From: Pseudobutyrivibrio sp.
GTDB taxonomy: Bacteria > Bacillota > Clostridia > Lachnospirales > Lachnospiraceae
Assembly (NCBI RefSeq): GCF_015057185.1
Contig: NZ_SVEV01000034.1
Location: forward strand, 1 to 34,003
Reading direction: 5' to 3'
Length of the DNA: 34,003 nucleotides
Shown here piece by piece: positions 8,016-14,814 of this stretch (positions within the stretch are counted from its first letter, which is position 1; each line of letters starts with the position of its first letter). The notes beneath the pieces were generated by a model. It saw nothing but the letters and a program-made list of their open reading frames with translations. It did no database searches and was not told the DNA's origin. Made by a program: the position numbers and the translations under genes.

Positions 8016-9551
8016 TTAGTTTGATGTTATAGTCATTCGTTTCATAAGACCTTCCTGACTAGCTTCGCTGCTAGCAAGCTCACCTGTTATTGTGCCTTCA
8101 AAAATTGTGTAAATTCTGTCTGCCATTCCAAGGAGCTCAGGCAACTCTGAAGATACTAAGATTACTGCTTTTCCTTCATCTGCTAACTGATGAATAAGCT
8201 TGTAAATCTCGTATTTTGCACCTACATCAATTCCTCGTGTAGGCTCATCAAGAATTAAAATATCTGGCTCCGTAAACATCCATTTTGAAAGTACAACCTT
8301 CTGCTGATTACCACCGGATAAAGTTGTAACTCCTCTATCAACACCAGATGTTTTTATTTTCAGTGAGTTTCTGTATTCTTCAGCTGCCACTTTTTCATCA
8401 TTCAAATCTAGCAATCCATTTTTTGTAATCTTGTCTAGATTTGCAGCAACTACTGTCTTTCGAATGGAATCCAATAGATTAAGTCCTAAGTTTTTTCTAT
8501 CCTCTGGAACATATGCAACACCATGTTTAATAGCTGACTCAACGGATGTTAACTTAACCTCACGGCCCTTAATCTTTATAGTACCTTTTCTATATATTCC
8601 ATAATTTCTTCCAAATATCGAACGCATCAATTCAGTTCTTCCTGCGCCCATGAGACCAGCAAAACCAACAATTTCACCAGCTCTTACATTAAAGCATGCG
8701 TTCTTACAAACCATTCTTCCTTCAACATCAGGATCCTCAACACACCAATCCTTTACTTCGAAAATAATATCTCCTGGCTTTGACTCATGCTCTGGATAAC
8801 GATTTTCAATGGATCTACCAACCATTGCTTTGATGATTTTATCTTCATCAACCTTACCAGCTTCTACATCATAGCTTTCAACTGTGTGTCCATCTCTAAT
8901 TACTGTAACTGCATCAGATACAGCAGCAATTTCGTTTAACTTGTGGGAAATCATGATACATGTAATTCCCTTATTCTTTAAATCAAGCATTAAATCTAGA
9001 AGATTTGCTGAATCTGCCTCATTAAGTGCTGAAGTAGGCTCATCCAAAATAAGAAGCTTTACATTTTTTGAAAGAGCTTTTGCAATTTCTACTAACTGTT
9101 GTTGACCTACACCTAAATGCTTAATTAGGATATCTGGATTAATTGATAACCCAACCTTCTCAAGTATTTCATAAGTTCTTCTTTTTTCCTCTGCCCAGTC
9201 AACCAAACCATGCTTAATTATTTCATTACCCATGAATATATTTTCTGTAATGGATAATTCTGGAATCATCGTTAGTTCCTGGTGAATAATTGCAATTCCT
9301 GCATGTTCAGATTCCTTGATATTTCTGAATCTCATTTCCTGGCCCATATAGATAATTTTGCCTTCATATGTGCCATGTGGATAAACACCTGATAAAACCT
9401 TCATTAAAGTTGACTTTCCGGCACCGTTCTCACCACATATCGCATGAATAGTACCTGTCTTAACTGAGAGATTTACATCGTCTAGTGCTTTAACACCTGG
9501 AAATTCTTTTGTAATACCTTGCATCTGAAGGATAAAAGAATTGTTCTCCAT
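8016..9551 (-). CDS. mmsA: multiple-monosaccharide ABC transporter, tandem ATPase
   Basis: Sugar ABC ATPase with two fused nucleotide-binding domains, 511 aa (RbsA/MglA/XylG/GguA size). NBD1 has a complete Walker A (GENGAGKST), an atypical signature VGQQQLVEIAKAL and Walker B (LLILDEPTSAL). NBD2 has a degenerate P-loop (GLMGAGRTELMRSIFGR), a good signature (LSGGNQQKVVLSKWM) and Walker B (ILILDEPTRGID). A degenerate second P-loop is normal for this class. It energises import through the downstream permease. The gap to the ROK gene is 35 bp, so it very likely shares the ROK promoter. Confidence 0.94.
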   Translation of the reverse strand: MENNSFILQMQGITKEFPGVKALDDVNLSVKTGTIHAICGENGAGKSTLMKVLSGVYPHGTYEGKIIYMGQEMRFRNIKESEHAGIAIIHQELTMIPELSITENIFMGNEIIKHGLVDWAEEKRRTYEILEKVGLSINPDILIKHLGVGQQQLVEIAKALSKNVKLLILDEPTSALNEADSANLLDLMLDLKNKGITCIMISHKLNEIAAVSDAVTVIRDGHTVESYDVEAGKVDEDKIIKAMVGRSIENRYPEHESKPGDIIFEVKDWCVEDPDVEGRMVCKNACFNVRAGEIVGFAGLMGAGRTELMRSIFGRNYGIYRKGTIKIKGREVKLTSVESAIKHGVAYVPEDRKNLGLNLLDSIRKTVVAANLDKITKNGLLDLNDEKVAAEEYRNSLKIKTSGVDRGVTTLSGGNQQKVVLSKWMFTEPDILILDEPTRGIDVGAKYEIYKLIHQLADEGKAVILVSSELPELLGMADRIYTIFEGTITGELASSEASQEGLMKRMTITSN

Positions 9552-9586
9552 ATATCAAATACCTCCCTTTTATATGCCACTGAGCT

Positions 9587-10810
9587 TTAATTCTTCGTCA
9601 AAGTTAAATACTCACTTGGTTTCCTCAATACTCTATCTGTAGCTATTGCCGCTGCTCCATATAATGTTGGATCAATGCTTAGCTTCGATATCTCTATTCT
9701 TACCTGACTGCTGATTGCTGGAAGTACTCTCTCATTAACAATTCTTTTGATTGTTGGAAGAAGTAACTCATCTCCCTGTGCAATGCTATCCCCAATTACA
9801 ATTATTTCAGGGTCGTATGCATTTATAAGAGTTACGCAACCATAACCTAGGTATTCAGCAATTTCATTTACAAGCTTTAATGCTTTTTTATCTCCCCCTC
9901 GTGCCGCATCAAATACCCTCTTGCATGCTTCGCTTCGGTTTTCATATGGCTCTTTAAATAAATCTGGCAATTCCTTCTCAGCCTTTTTCAGTAGAGCCAT
10001 TGTCGAACTATATAATTCCAAGCACCCCTTGTTTCCGCATTCACAAGTAGGTCCTTTGTAATCAATACTTATATGACCAATTTCACTGGCAATTCCAAGG
10101 TTTCCAATAAGCAATCTGTCATGATCAACGATTCCTGAACCAACACCTTCACCTGCCAAAAAATATGCTAATGAACTAAGTGGCCTACCGTGATTACCAA
10201 ACCACCATTCTGCAAGGGCTCCTGCATTGGCATCCTGTTCAATAAATACTGGCTTATCAAACTCATTTTTGAATTCATCTATAAAATTCACTGTCTTCCA
10301 GTTTGGCATTCTAGTTACCATTGCAATTCTACCTTCATATCTAAGGTAAGGTCCTGGGACAGCTAATCCAATAGCAACAATATTGTTATATTCTTTTAAT
10401 AGAGCGTGAATCTGCTCTTTCATTGAAGCCATTACGTCATCAGCAAAATCAGTCAAGCTGTATTCTGTCTCTTGTTGTGTATAAAGCTTGCCAGAAATAT
10501 CAAAAACTCCTATTGCAAATACATGTCTGGAAAACTTTACACCTATTACTAGGTTCTTCTCGGCATTAAGCCTAAGACCAATGGAACGTCTATTTCCATT
10601 TCCTTTTACTATTCCCACCTCAGAAACAATGCCCATATCTATAAGTGCACCAACAAGCTTTGTTATAGATGCTTGGGTTAATCCCATAATCTTAGCCACC
10701 TCGGCTCTAGAGCATATCTCCTTCTGTTGTAGGATTCTAACTATAGCTGAACGATTCATCTCTGATAAATCGCTTGTATTATTACCAGCCAATTCTCTAT
10801 TTCTACTCAT
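9587..10810 (-). CDS. ROK-family transcriptional repressor of the sugar operon
   Basis: XylR/NagC-type ROK regulator, 407 aa. An N-terminal winged helix (about residues 18-75; SRAEVAKIMGLTQASITKLVGALIDMGIV) precedes a ROK sugar-kinase-like fold. The ROK zinc motif is present as GHISIDYKGPTCECGNKGC. A glycine-rich VGSGIV loop is also seen. Such proteins bind an inducing sugar and leave DNA. The start at 10810 (ATG after GAGGAAAAG) is preferred to the in-frame TTG at 10840. It is the first gene of the operon and its promoter carries a dyad (10840-10866) that it probably binds, giving autorepression. Because the frame lacks a clear ATP-phosphate loop typical of active kinases, a purely regulatory role is likely. 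Confidence 0.92.
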   Translation of the reverse strand: MSRNRELAGNNTSDLSEMNRSAIVRILQQKEICSRAEVAKIMGLTQASITKLVGALIDMGIVSEVGIVKGNGNRRSIGLRLNAEKNLVIGVKFSRHVFAIGVFDISGKLYTQQETEYSLTDFADDVMASMKEQIHALLKEYNNIVAIGLAVPGPYLRYEGRIAMVTRMPNWKTVNFIDEFKNEFDKPVFIEQDANAGALAEWWFGNHGRPLSSLAYFLAGEGVGSGIVDHDRLLIGNLGIASEIGHISIDYKGPTCECGNKGCLELYSSTMALLKKAEKELPDLFKEPYENRSEACKRVFDAARGGDKKALKLVNEIAEYLGYGCVTLINAYDPEIIVIGDSIAQGDELLLPTIKRIVNERVLPAISSQVRIEISKLSIDPTLYGAAAIATDRVLRKPSEYLTLTKN

Positions 10811-10839
10811 AATCTTTTCCTCGCTAGCGATTACTTTCA

Positions 10840-10866
10840 AGTGTTAATCACTTAACACTGTTAACA
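10840..10866. promoter_or_regulatory. dyad operator at the start site of the ROK-sugar operon
   Basis: AGTGTTAA at 10840-10847 and TTAACACT at 10852-10859 form a perfect 8-bp inverted repeat with a 4-nt spacer. The palindrome TGTTAACA at 10859-10866 abuts it. With the predicted transcription start near 10859, the dyad covers +1 to +20 and touches the -10 box. That placement suits repression, most likely by the ROK protein. A role as a catabolite (CcpA) site is less likely because it lacks the cre core. Confidence 0.7.
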
Positions 10867-10894
10867 CATTATCCCTTTTGTTTTTCTTTTTCAA
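10866..10894 (-). promoter_or_regulatory. sigma-A promoter of the ROK-transporter-kinase-isomerase operon
   Basis: On the minus strand TTGAAA (plus 10889-10894) is separated by exactly 17 nt from TAATGT (plus 10866-10871). The predicted start is near 10859, about 50 nt before the ROK ATG. Confidence 0.65.
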
Positions 10895-10946
10895 TACACA
10901 TGGACCAACTTCGGCGATGTAAATAAAGACCCCCTCTAAAATTTTG

Positions 10947-10983
10947 TAAAAACCGCTCAAAGCCCGTAAAATCGGGGTTTTTA
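10947..10983. other. hairpin in the intergenic region 10895-11192
   Basis: TAAAAACC at 10947-10954 pairs with GGTTTTTA at 10976-10983, and inside it CCG(64-66) pairs with CGG(73-75). The plus strand ends in a T5 run, so it can act as a terminator or as a stem in a small transcript. No gene is seen in the surrounding ~300 bp (10895-11192), which is otherwise AT-rich sequence. Confidence 0.4.
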
Positions 10984-11192
10984 GACCAAATAATCATTAA
11001 CAAAATCAAATTTTTCCATGATTATATGCTTAGATTTGATTAACCGTGATTATCTTTTCTAACCCACTCACAAACCTAATCAAACGATTCGGCAATATAA
11101 CCAACTACACAAAACAGAAATTGTGCGCATTGTATATCGTCTTTTTTGCACAGACAACTCTCTAATTTGATAATTTTTTTCAGAAGTCTTTG

Positions 11193-11221
11193 TTGACTTT
11201 GATATTTTTTTCTAATATGAT
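11193..11221 (+). promoter_or_regulatory. sigma-A promoter of the GNAT gene
   Basis: TTGACT at 11193-11198, a 17-nt spacer, then TATGAT at 11216-11221. The predicted start is near 11228, leaving a ~36-nt leader containing GAGGGGGGG before the ATG. Confidence 0.7.
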
Positions 11222-11263
11222 AGGCAAAACAAACTTTACTCAACTAAAGAGGGGGGGACAAAT

Positions 11264-11734
11264 ATGACAATAAGATTAGCTATCGAAAAAGACATTCCTC
11301 AATTAATCAATTTATTGCAACAAGTATTGGAATTACACGCTTCAATTCGCCCAGATATCTTTATTTCTGGCACTACTAAATATACTGTTGAAGATCTAAC
11401 TTCCATGCTGGGCAATGAAAATAACCCTATCTACGTTGCAGCTGATGATAACGATGAAGTTATGGGCTATGCATTCTGCCAGCTTAAAACTCCACCTTTC
11501 TCTAACAATATGATATTTCACAAGTCACTTTTCATTGATGACCTTTGTGTAGATAGCAAATATAGAGGGCAGCATGTGGGACAGAGTCTATTTGAGCACG
11601 TAAAATCAGAAGCAAAACGCTTGGGCTGTTATGATGTTAGCCTTAATGTATGGGCTGGTAATGATAATGCTGAAGCATTCTATGAAAGACTTGGAATGAA
11701 AACAAAGGAACGTCAAATGGAATATATTCTATAA
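11264..11734 (+). CDS. GNAT-family N-acetyltransferase
   Basis: 156-aa Gcn5-related acyl-CoA-dependent N-acyltransferase; cytoplasmic. The order of elements fits the fold: N-terminal IRLAIEKDIPQL, a central beta-4 LFIDDLCVD, the acetyl-CoA pyrophosphate loop SKYRGQHVGQSL (R/Q-x-x-G-x-G/A type), and the late beta-6/alpha-4 AEAFYERLGMKTKERQMEYIL. The substrate is unknown; relatives acetylate small amines, antibiotics or proteins. Monocistronic: it has its own promoter and a terminator right after it. The ribosome site is GAGGGGGGG. Confidence 0.9.
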   Translation: MTIRLAIEKDIPQLINLLQQVLELHASIRPDIFISGTTKYTVEDLTSMLGNENNPIYVAADDNDEVMGYAFCQLKTPPFSNNMIFHKSLFIDDLCVDSKYRGQHVGQSLFEHVKSEAKRLGCYDVSLNVWAGNDNAEAFYERLGMKTKERQMEYIL

Positions 11735-11744
11735 GAATAAAATG

Positions 11745-11777
11745 GAATAGTATTTAAAAAAGGACACTATTCTATTT
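11745..11777 (+). terminator. terminator after the GNAT gene
   Basis: GAATAGT at 11745-11751 pairs with ACTATTC at 11766-11772 across a 14-nt loop, followed by TATTTTTA. A 7-bp stem with a T-rich tail; moderate strength. Confidence 0.6.
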
Positions 11778-11786
11778 TTATAGTAG

Positions 11787-11834
11787 TATAATGATTTGGG
11801 GCTAGGGAGTTTTTTCTCTCTAGCTCTAGTTTTT
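11787..11834 (+). promoter_or_regulatory. promoter -10 and leader hairpin with T7 tract before lrgA
   Basis: TATAAT at 11787-11792 predicts a start near 11799. This is exactly where a hairpin begins: GGGCTAGGGAG (from 11799) pairs with CTCTCTAGCTC (to 11826) across a T6 loop, and T7 follows (11829-11835). The lrgA ribosome site GAGGTGAT comes directly after. No good -35 box is visible. The arrangement resembles an intrinsic terminator in the leader (attenuation), or a 5' stabilising stem. Alternatively it is a second terminator of the upstream gene. Confidence 0.5.
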
Positions 11835-11850
11835 TTGAGGTGATACAAAT

Positions 11851-12210
11851 ATGAAATTTTTAAAGCAGTTTCTAATCATTTTGGCAATTTCGCTTATTGG
11901 TGAAATTTTAAAAAGCATATTACCATTTCCAATCCCTTCTAGCATTTATGGAATGGTAATACTTTTCATATCTCTCCTCACCGGAATTATAAAACTCGAG
12001 CAGGTTAAGGACGCCGGCAAATTCCTAATTGAAATTATGCCCGTTATGTTCATTCCTGCCGGCGTAGGACTGATGACATCTTGGGGGACACTCAAGCCTG
12101 TTATTATTCCAGTTTCCCTTATTACCGTAATTGCTATTTTTACCGTTATGGGAGCTACTGGAACTGTTTCACAGTTTATTATTAGAAAAAGCAAAAAGGA
12201 GGCCCAGTAA
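11851..12210 (+). CDS. lrgA: LrgA/CidA-family holin-like membrane protein
   Basis: 119-aa protein with about four hydrophobic segments and a basic C-terminal tail (RKSKKEAQ). Family hallmarks include PFPIPSSIYGM near residue 26 and FIPAGVGLM near 70. LrgA/CidA proteins are small membrane proteins with holin-like properties; in Staphylococcus and Bacillus relatives they take part in control of murein hydrolase activity, and in Bacillus and plants in transport of pyruvate or glycolate. Which role applies here is unknown. The stop codon shares one base with the lrgB ATG (TAATG), so the pair is translationally coupled. Confidence 0.9.
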   Translation: MKFLKQFLIILAISLIGEILKSILPFPIPSSIYGMVILFISLLTGIIKLEQVKDAGKFLIEIMPVMFIPAGVGLMTSWGTLKPVIIPVSLITVIAIFTVMGATGTVSQFIIRKSKKEAQ

Positions 12211-12902
12211 TGAGCGAATTCATGCAAAACAGCGTATATGCTGGCGTTACCATAAGCCTTATCTCTTATGCATTTGGTGCATGGCTAAAAAGAAAATATG
12301 GTTTCGGATTATTTAATCCTCTGCTTATATCTATTATTGTAACTATACTGTTTTTATTAGGTTGTCACATCGACTACGCCACATATAATGAAGGAGCAAA
12401 ATACCTTAGTTGGTTCCTTACTCCTGCAACAGTATGTCTTGCAATACCTCTATATGAAGAATTTGAGCTCTTGAAAAAGAATGCCAAAGCAGTAATTCTA
12501 GGGGTTACATCAGGTGTTATTACAAGTCTATTGACTGTATTTGTAATTGCTAAGCTAATTAATCTTGATCATAAAAACTACGTAACACTTTTACCTAAGT
12601 CAATTACAACCGCCATTGGAATGGGTGTTTCTGAAGAGCTTGGTGGATACGTAACTATAACAGTTGCAGTAATAGTTATCACCGGTGTTATTGGAAATAT
12701 TCTTGGTGAGCTGATTTGCAAAATATTTCGAATACATGAGCCTATCTCTAGAGGACTAGCTTTAGGTACAGCGGCTCACGCAATTGGAACTGCAAAAGCT
12801 ATGGAATTAGGCGAAATTGAAGGAGCAATGAGCTCTCTTGCAATAGCTGTTGCCGGTATTCTTACTGTAGTATTTGCTTCCGCTTTTGCTGGATTGATTT
12901 AA
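12210..12902 (+). CDS. lrgB: LrgB/CidB-family membrane protein
   Basis: 230-aa polytopic membrane protein, partner of LrgA. It shows the family blocks [37 protein letters not shown] and [22 protein letters not shown], the last being the most conserved stretch of LrgB/YohK/PLGG1 proteins. Expected length is ~230. It starts one base into the lrgA stop codon, with AAAAGGAGG upstream inside lrgA. Nothing unusual is seen; the pathway (programmed lysis control versus pyruvate/glycolate transport) cannot be decided from the window. Confidence 0.92.
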   Translation: MSEFMQNSVYAGVTISLISYAFGAWLKRKYGFGLFNPLLISIIVTILFLLGCHIDYATYNEGAKYLSWFLTPATVCLAIPLYEEFELLKKNAKAVILGVTSGVITSLLTVFVIAKLINLDHKNYVTLLPKSITTAIGMGVSEELGGYVTITVAVIVITGVIGNILGELICKIFRIHEPISRGLALGTAAHAIGTAKAMELGEIEGAMSSLAIAVAGILTVVFASAFAGLI

Positions 12903-12971
12903 TAAGATTCTCTAAAAAGAAATTCCCCCAGGCACTGGCATACCTGGAGGTTGTAAAAGGAGTCTAATAAC

Positions 12972-13003
12972 TTCCCAAGAAACCCGGTTATGAAACTTGG
13001 GAA
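12972..13003. repeat. inverted repeat between lrgB and the flavodoxin gene
   Basis: TTCCCAAG at 12972-12979 and CTTGGGAA at 12996-13003 are exact reverse complements with a 16-nt loop. It lies between convergent genes, so a bidirectional terminator is plausible, but neither side has a T run. Confidence 0.4.
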
Positions 13004-13039
13004 TGGAAATAATCAAATTAAAAATACCAAGAGATATAA

Positions 13040-13471
13040 CTAAACGGCTGCGAGAGCTTTACCAAGCTCTTGGCATGCTGTTTCAGCTGAACCATCTGGA
13101 GCATCCTGACAAATAACACCTTCGCCATTTACTACAGTTGCACCTGCAGCTTCCATACGGTCAACCCAATCTCTCATCCATTGTCCATCTCCCCAGCCAT
13201 ATGAGCCGAAAAGACCAATTGTCTTACCTGAAACAAAGCCCTCTAAATCTGTTACGAATGGCTCCATTTCTCCTTCCTCAAGAACTTCAGCTCCCATTGC
13301 AGGGCAGCCAAGCGCAAATGCTTTAGCGTTCTTAAGTTCATCTATAGATGCATCTCCAACATAGACAACATTTGCTTCACCACCTGCTGCTGTTACACCT
13401 GCACCTACAGCATTGGCCATAGCTTCTGTATTGCCTGATTGTGACCAAAATACAACATTCACTTTACTCAT
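13040..13471 (-). CDS. flavodoxin
   Basis: Short-chain flavodoxin, 143 aa. The FMN phosphate-binding loop is SQSGNTEAMA at residues 10-19. The flavin-flanking 90s loop is FGSYGWGDGQWM with aromatic Trp/Tyr residues. An acidic surface is evident (LEEGEMEPF, DAPDGSAETACQ). It is a one- or two-electron carrier that can replace ferredoxin when iron is short. It follows the DUF3793 gene on the same strand after 35 bp, with GGAGAG before the ATG, and is probably co-transcribed. The DtxR-like dyad in front of the DUF3793 gene would put both under iron or manganese control. Confidence 0.93.
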   Translation of the reverse strand: MSKVNVVFWSQSGNTEAMANAVGAGVTAAGGEANVVYVGDASIDELKNAKAFALGCPAMGAEVLEEGEMEPFVTDLEGFVSGKTIGLFGSYGWGDGQWMRDWVDRMEAAGATVVNGEGVICQDAPDGSAETACQELGKALAAV

Positions 13472-13506
13472 GCTTACTCTCTCCTTTGAAATACTAATAG
13501 AATGAA

Positions 13507-14115
13507 TTAGCTAACTTTCGCTTCGGATACTTGTTGTTCAACTATAACTTTTAAAGAACATCCCCCAGAAAGCTTACGAACCATTTCATCCTTAATGTTG
13601 TCAAATTCTTCAAACAATCTCAGGGTACTATCTTCATTGTCATATACTTTCCAATATCCTGCTATTTTGAACCCATCTCCGCCGTTTTCGATGAAGCCTT
13701 TTACATCACATAATGGATATCCAAGAAAAACACCCATTTCGTGAGGAAAATCTTTACGACTATGAATATACTCGTCATAACGCTCTTGAAAGTATCTCAG
13801 ACAATACCCAAAAGCTTCTGTGCGATAACCATATTTTCCAAGAAATTCCTTAACTTCATTTGTAGATAAGTAATTAATGAGCATGTCCCTGTTAAATACT
13901 AAAAAGACAACCCGTTTACGGTCATATACAAGTCGATAACCTGACAGGCCCATCTGTCTCAACACATATCTAACCTTATCTTCCTGCTTACGAGGAACTA
14001 TGAGAAGATTCGAAGTCTTAAGGCCCGCAATAGTAGGTGCACATTGTAAAACAATCTGCAATTCCACTCTTTGCCTGTCCATAGACCATAACATTTCAAA
14101 TACTTCTGTACTCAT
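13507..14115 (-). CDS. DUF3793 family protein
   Basis: 202-aa cytoplasmic protein. I recognise the DUF3793 pattern: an early LQCAPTIAGLKTSNLL, a middle LVYDRKRVVFLVFNR followed by a helix, then FPHEMGVFLGYPLCDVKGFIENGG and GYWKVY(D). Biochemical function unknown. From general knowledge, genes of this family are often adjacent to flavodoxin genes in Clostridia, as here. The conserved Cys and His-Glu residues make a metal, cofactor or redox role possible but unproven. It is first in a two-gene operon with flavodoxin and has the dyad at 14145-14160 over its predicted start site. Confidence 0.82.
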   Translation of the reverse strand: MSTEVFEMLWSMDRQRVELQIVLQCAPTIAGLKTSNLLIVPRKQEDKVRYVLRQMGLSGYRLVYDRKRVVFLVFNRDMLINYLSTNEVKEFLGKYGYRTEAFGYCLRYFQERYDEYIHSRKDFPHEMGVFLGYPLCDVKGFIENGGDGFKIAGYWKVYDNEDSTLRLFEEFDNIKDEMVRKLSGGCSLKVIVEQQVSEAKVS

Positions 14116-14144
14116 TTTCTTGTATTTACCTGCCTCTACATTTT

Positions 14145-14170
14145 GTTAGCCTTGTCTAACTGTGGTTATA
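14145..14170 (-). promoter_or_regulatory. DtxR-like dyad operator and -10 box of the DUF3793-flavodoxin operon
   Basis: On the minus strand AGTTAGACAAGGCTAACA contains perfect arms GTTAG and CTAAC (plus 14145-14149 and 14156-14160) around a 6-nt centre. This resembles DtxR/IdeR/MntR-type sites (TTAG..CTAA dyads). A -10-like TATAAC (plus 14165-14170) places the start near 14158, under the dyad, so binding would block transcription. No convincing -35 box was found. The assignment to iron (or Mn) control is inference from motif plus the flavodoxin gene. Confidence 0.55.
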
Positions 14171-14389
14171 TTACACTACTTGCCAGCTTAAATCAACCCC
14201 ATTTTTCAATTTTTTTATTAATGATAAAGCTTCTCATTTTTCAAAAAAAACTGACTTCTTGTGGGCTACTTACAATTGCCGTTGTTTGAGTTATTATCTT
14301 GGGTTATTTGTGCATAATGTTCCATATATATAACGGAAACTAAATTTGTCTGTGTAGTTTTTTTCTACTCATTTGTGTACACTATACCC

Positions 14390-14743
14390 ATGGAAAATTT
14401 CTCTTCAAATAGACAACTAGAACTTAATAATTCCCCTACAGAATCTAAAAAAAAGCTGAATTCAAAAGTATCTCTTATCATGAGCATCGAGGACTTTGAA
14501 GAAGGTGTTCGTAAGGGTATATATAATGACGATAAGGGAACGGCATACATAATTATCAATGGTGCACTTAATACTACATACAATGTTTATATTGATCGTC
14601 GCCGCATAACAAAAGCTGGCTCTGTAGTATCATTTGAGGGCTTATTAAAGAATTACTCACCAGAAGAAATACAAATCAGATATGATATGAAAGAACAAAA
14701 GATGCCTTCTTTAAGCATTTATAGAGACAATAAGACAAAATAA
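14390..14743 (+). CDS. hypothetical protein
   Basis: Unrecognised protein of about 117 aa. The N-terminal 30 residues are polar and low-complexity. The rest is a compact mixed alpha/beta sequence: KVSLIMSIEDFEEGVRKGI, then AYIIINGALNTTYNVYIDRR and a charged end. No signal peptide or membrane segment. The start is uncertain. The frame is open from a GTG at 14375; the ATG at 14390 has no Shine-Dalgarno and may be leaderless, and an internal ATG at 14480 also lacks one. It ends just before a strong terminator. The ~215 bp upstream (14171-14389) are T-rich and hold no other gene. Confidence 0.55.
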   Translation: MENFSSNRQLELNNSPTESKKKLNSKVSLIMSIEDFEEGVRKGIYNDDKGTAYIIINGALNTTYNVYIDRRRITKAGSVVSFEGLLKNYSPEEIQIRYDMKEQKMPSLSIYRDNKTK

Positions 14744-14814
14744 AAGAGTTCCATCCCGTGATATATGTAACCAGAATCCTGTACACATAACATCACGCAG
14801 ATGGAACTCTTTTT
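14742..14814. terminator. long bidirectional terminator hairpin between convergent genes
   Basis: AGAGTTCCATC at 14745-14755 pairs with GATGGAACTCT at 14800-14810, extended by AAAA/TTTT to about 15 bp. An inner CGTGAT/ATCACG stem (14757-14762 and 14792-14797) and TATGT/ACATA (14764-14768 and 14785-14789) continue the stalk. T tracts on both strands let it terminate the 14390 gene and the phosphatase gene. Confidence 0.8.

Noticed and set aside
10895-11192. CRISPR-like or tandem repeat array between the ROK and GNAT genes
   Set aside because: Only scattered AT-rich words and one hairpin; no regular repeat-spacer pattern.
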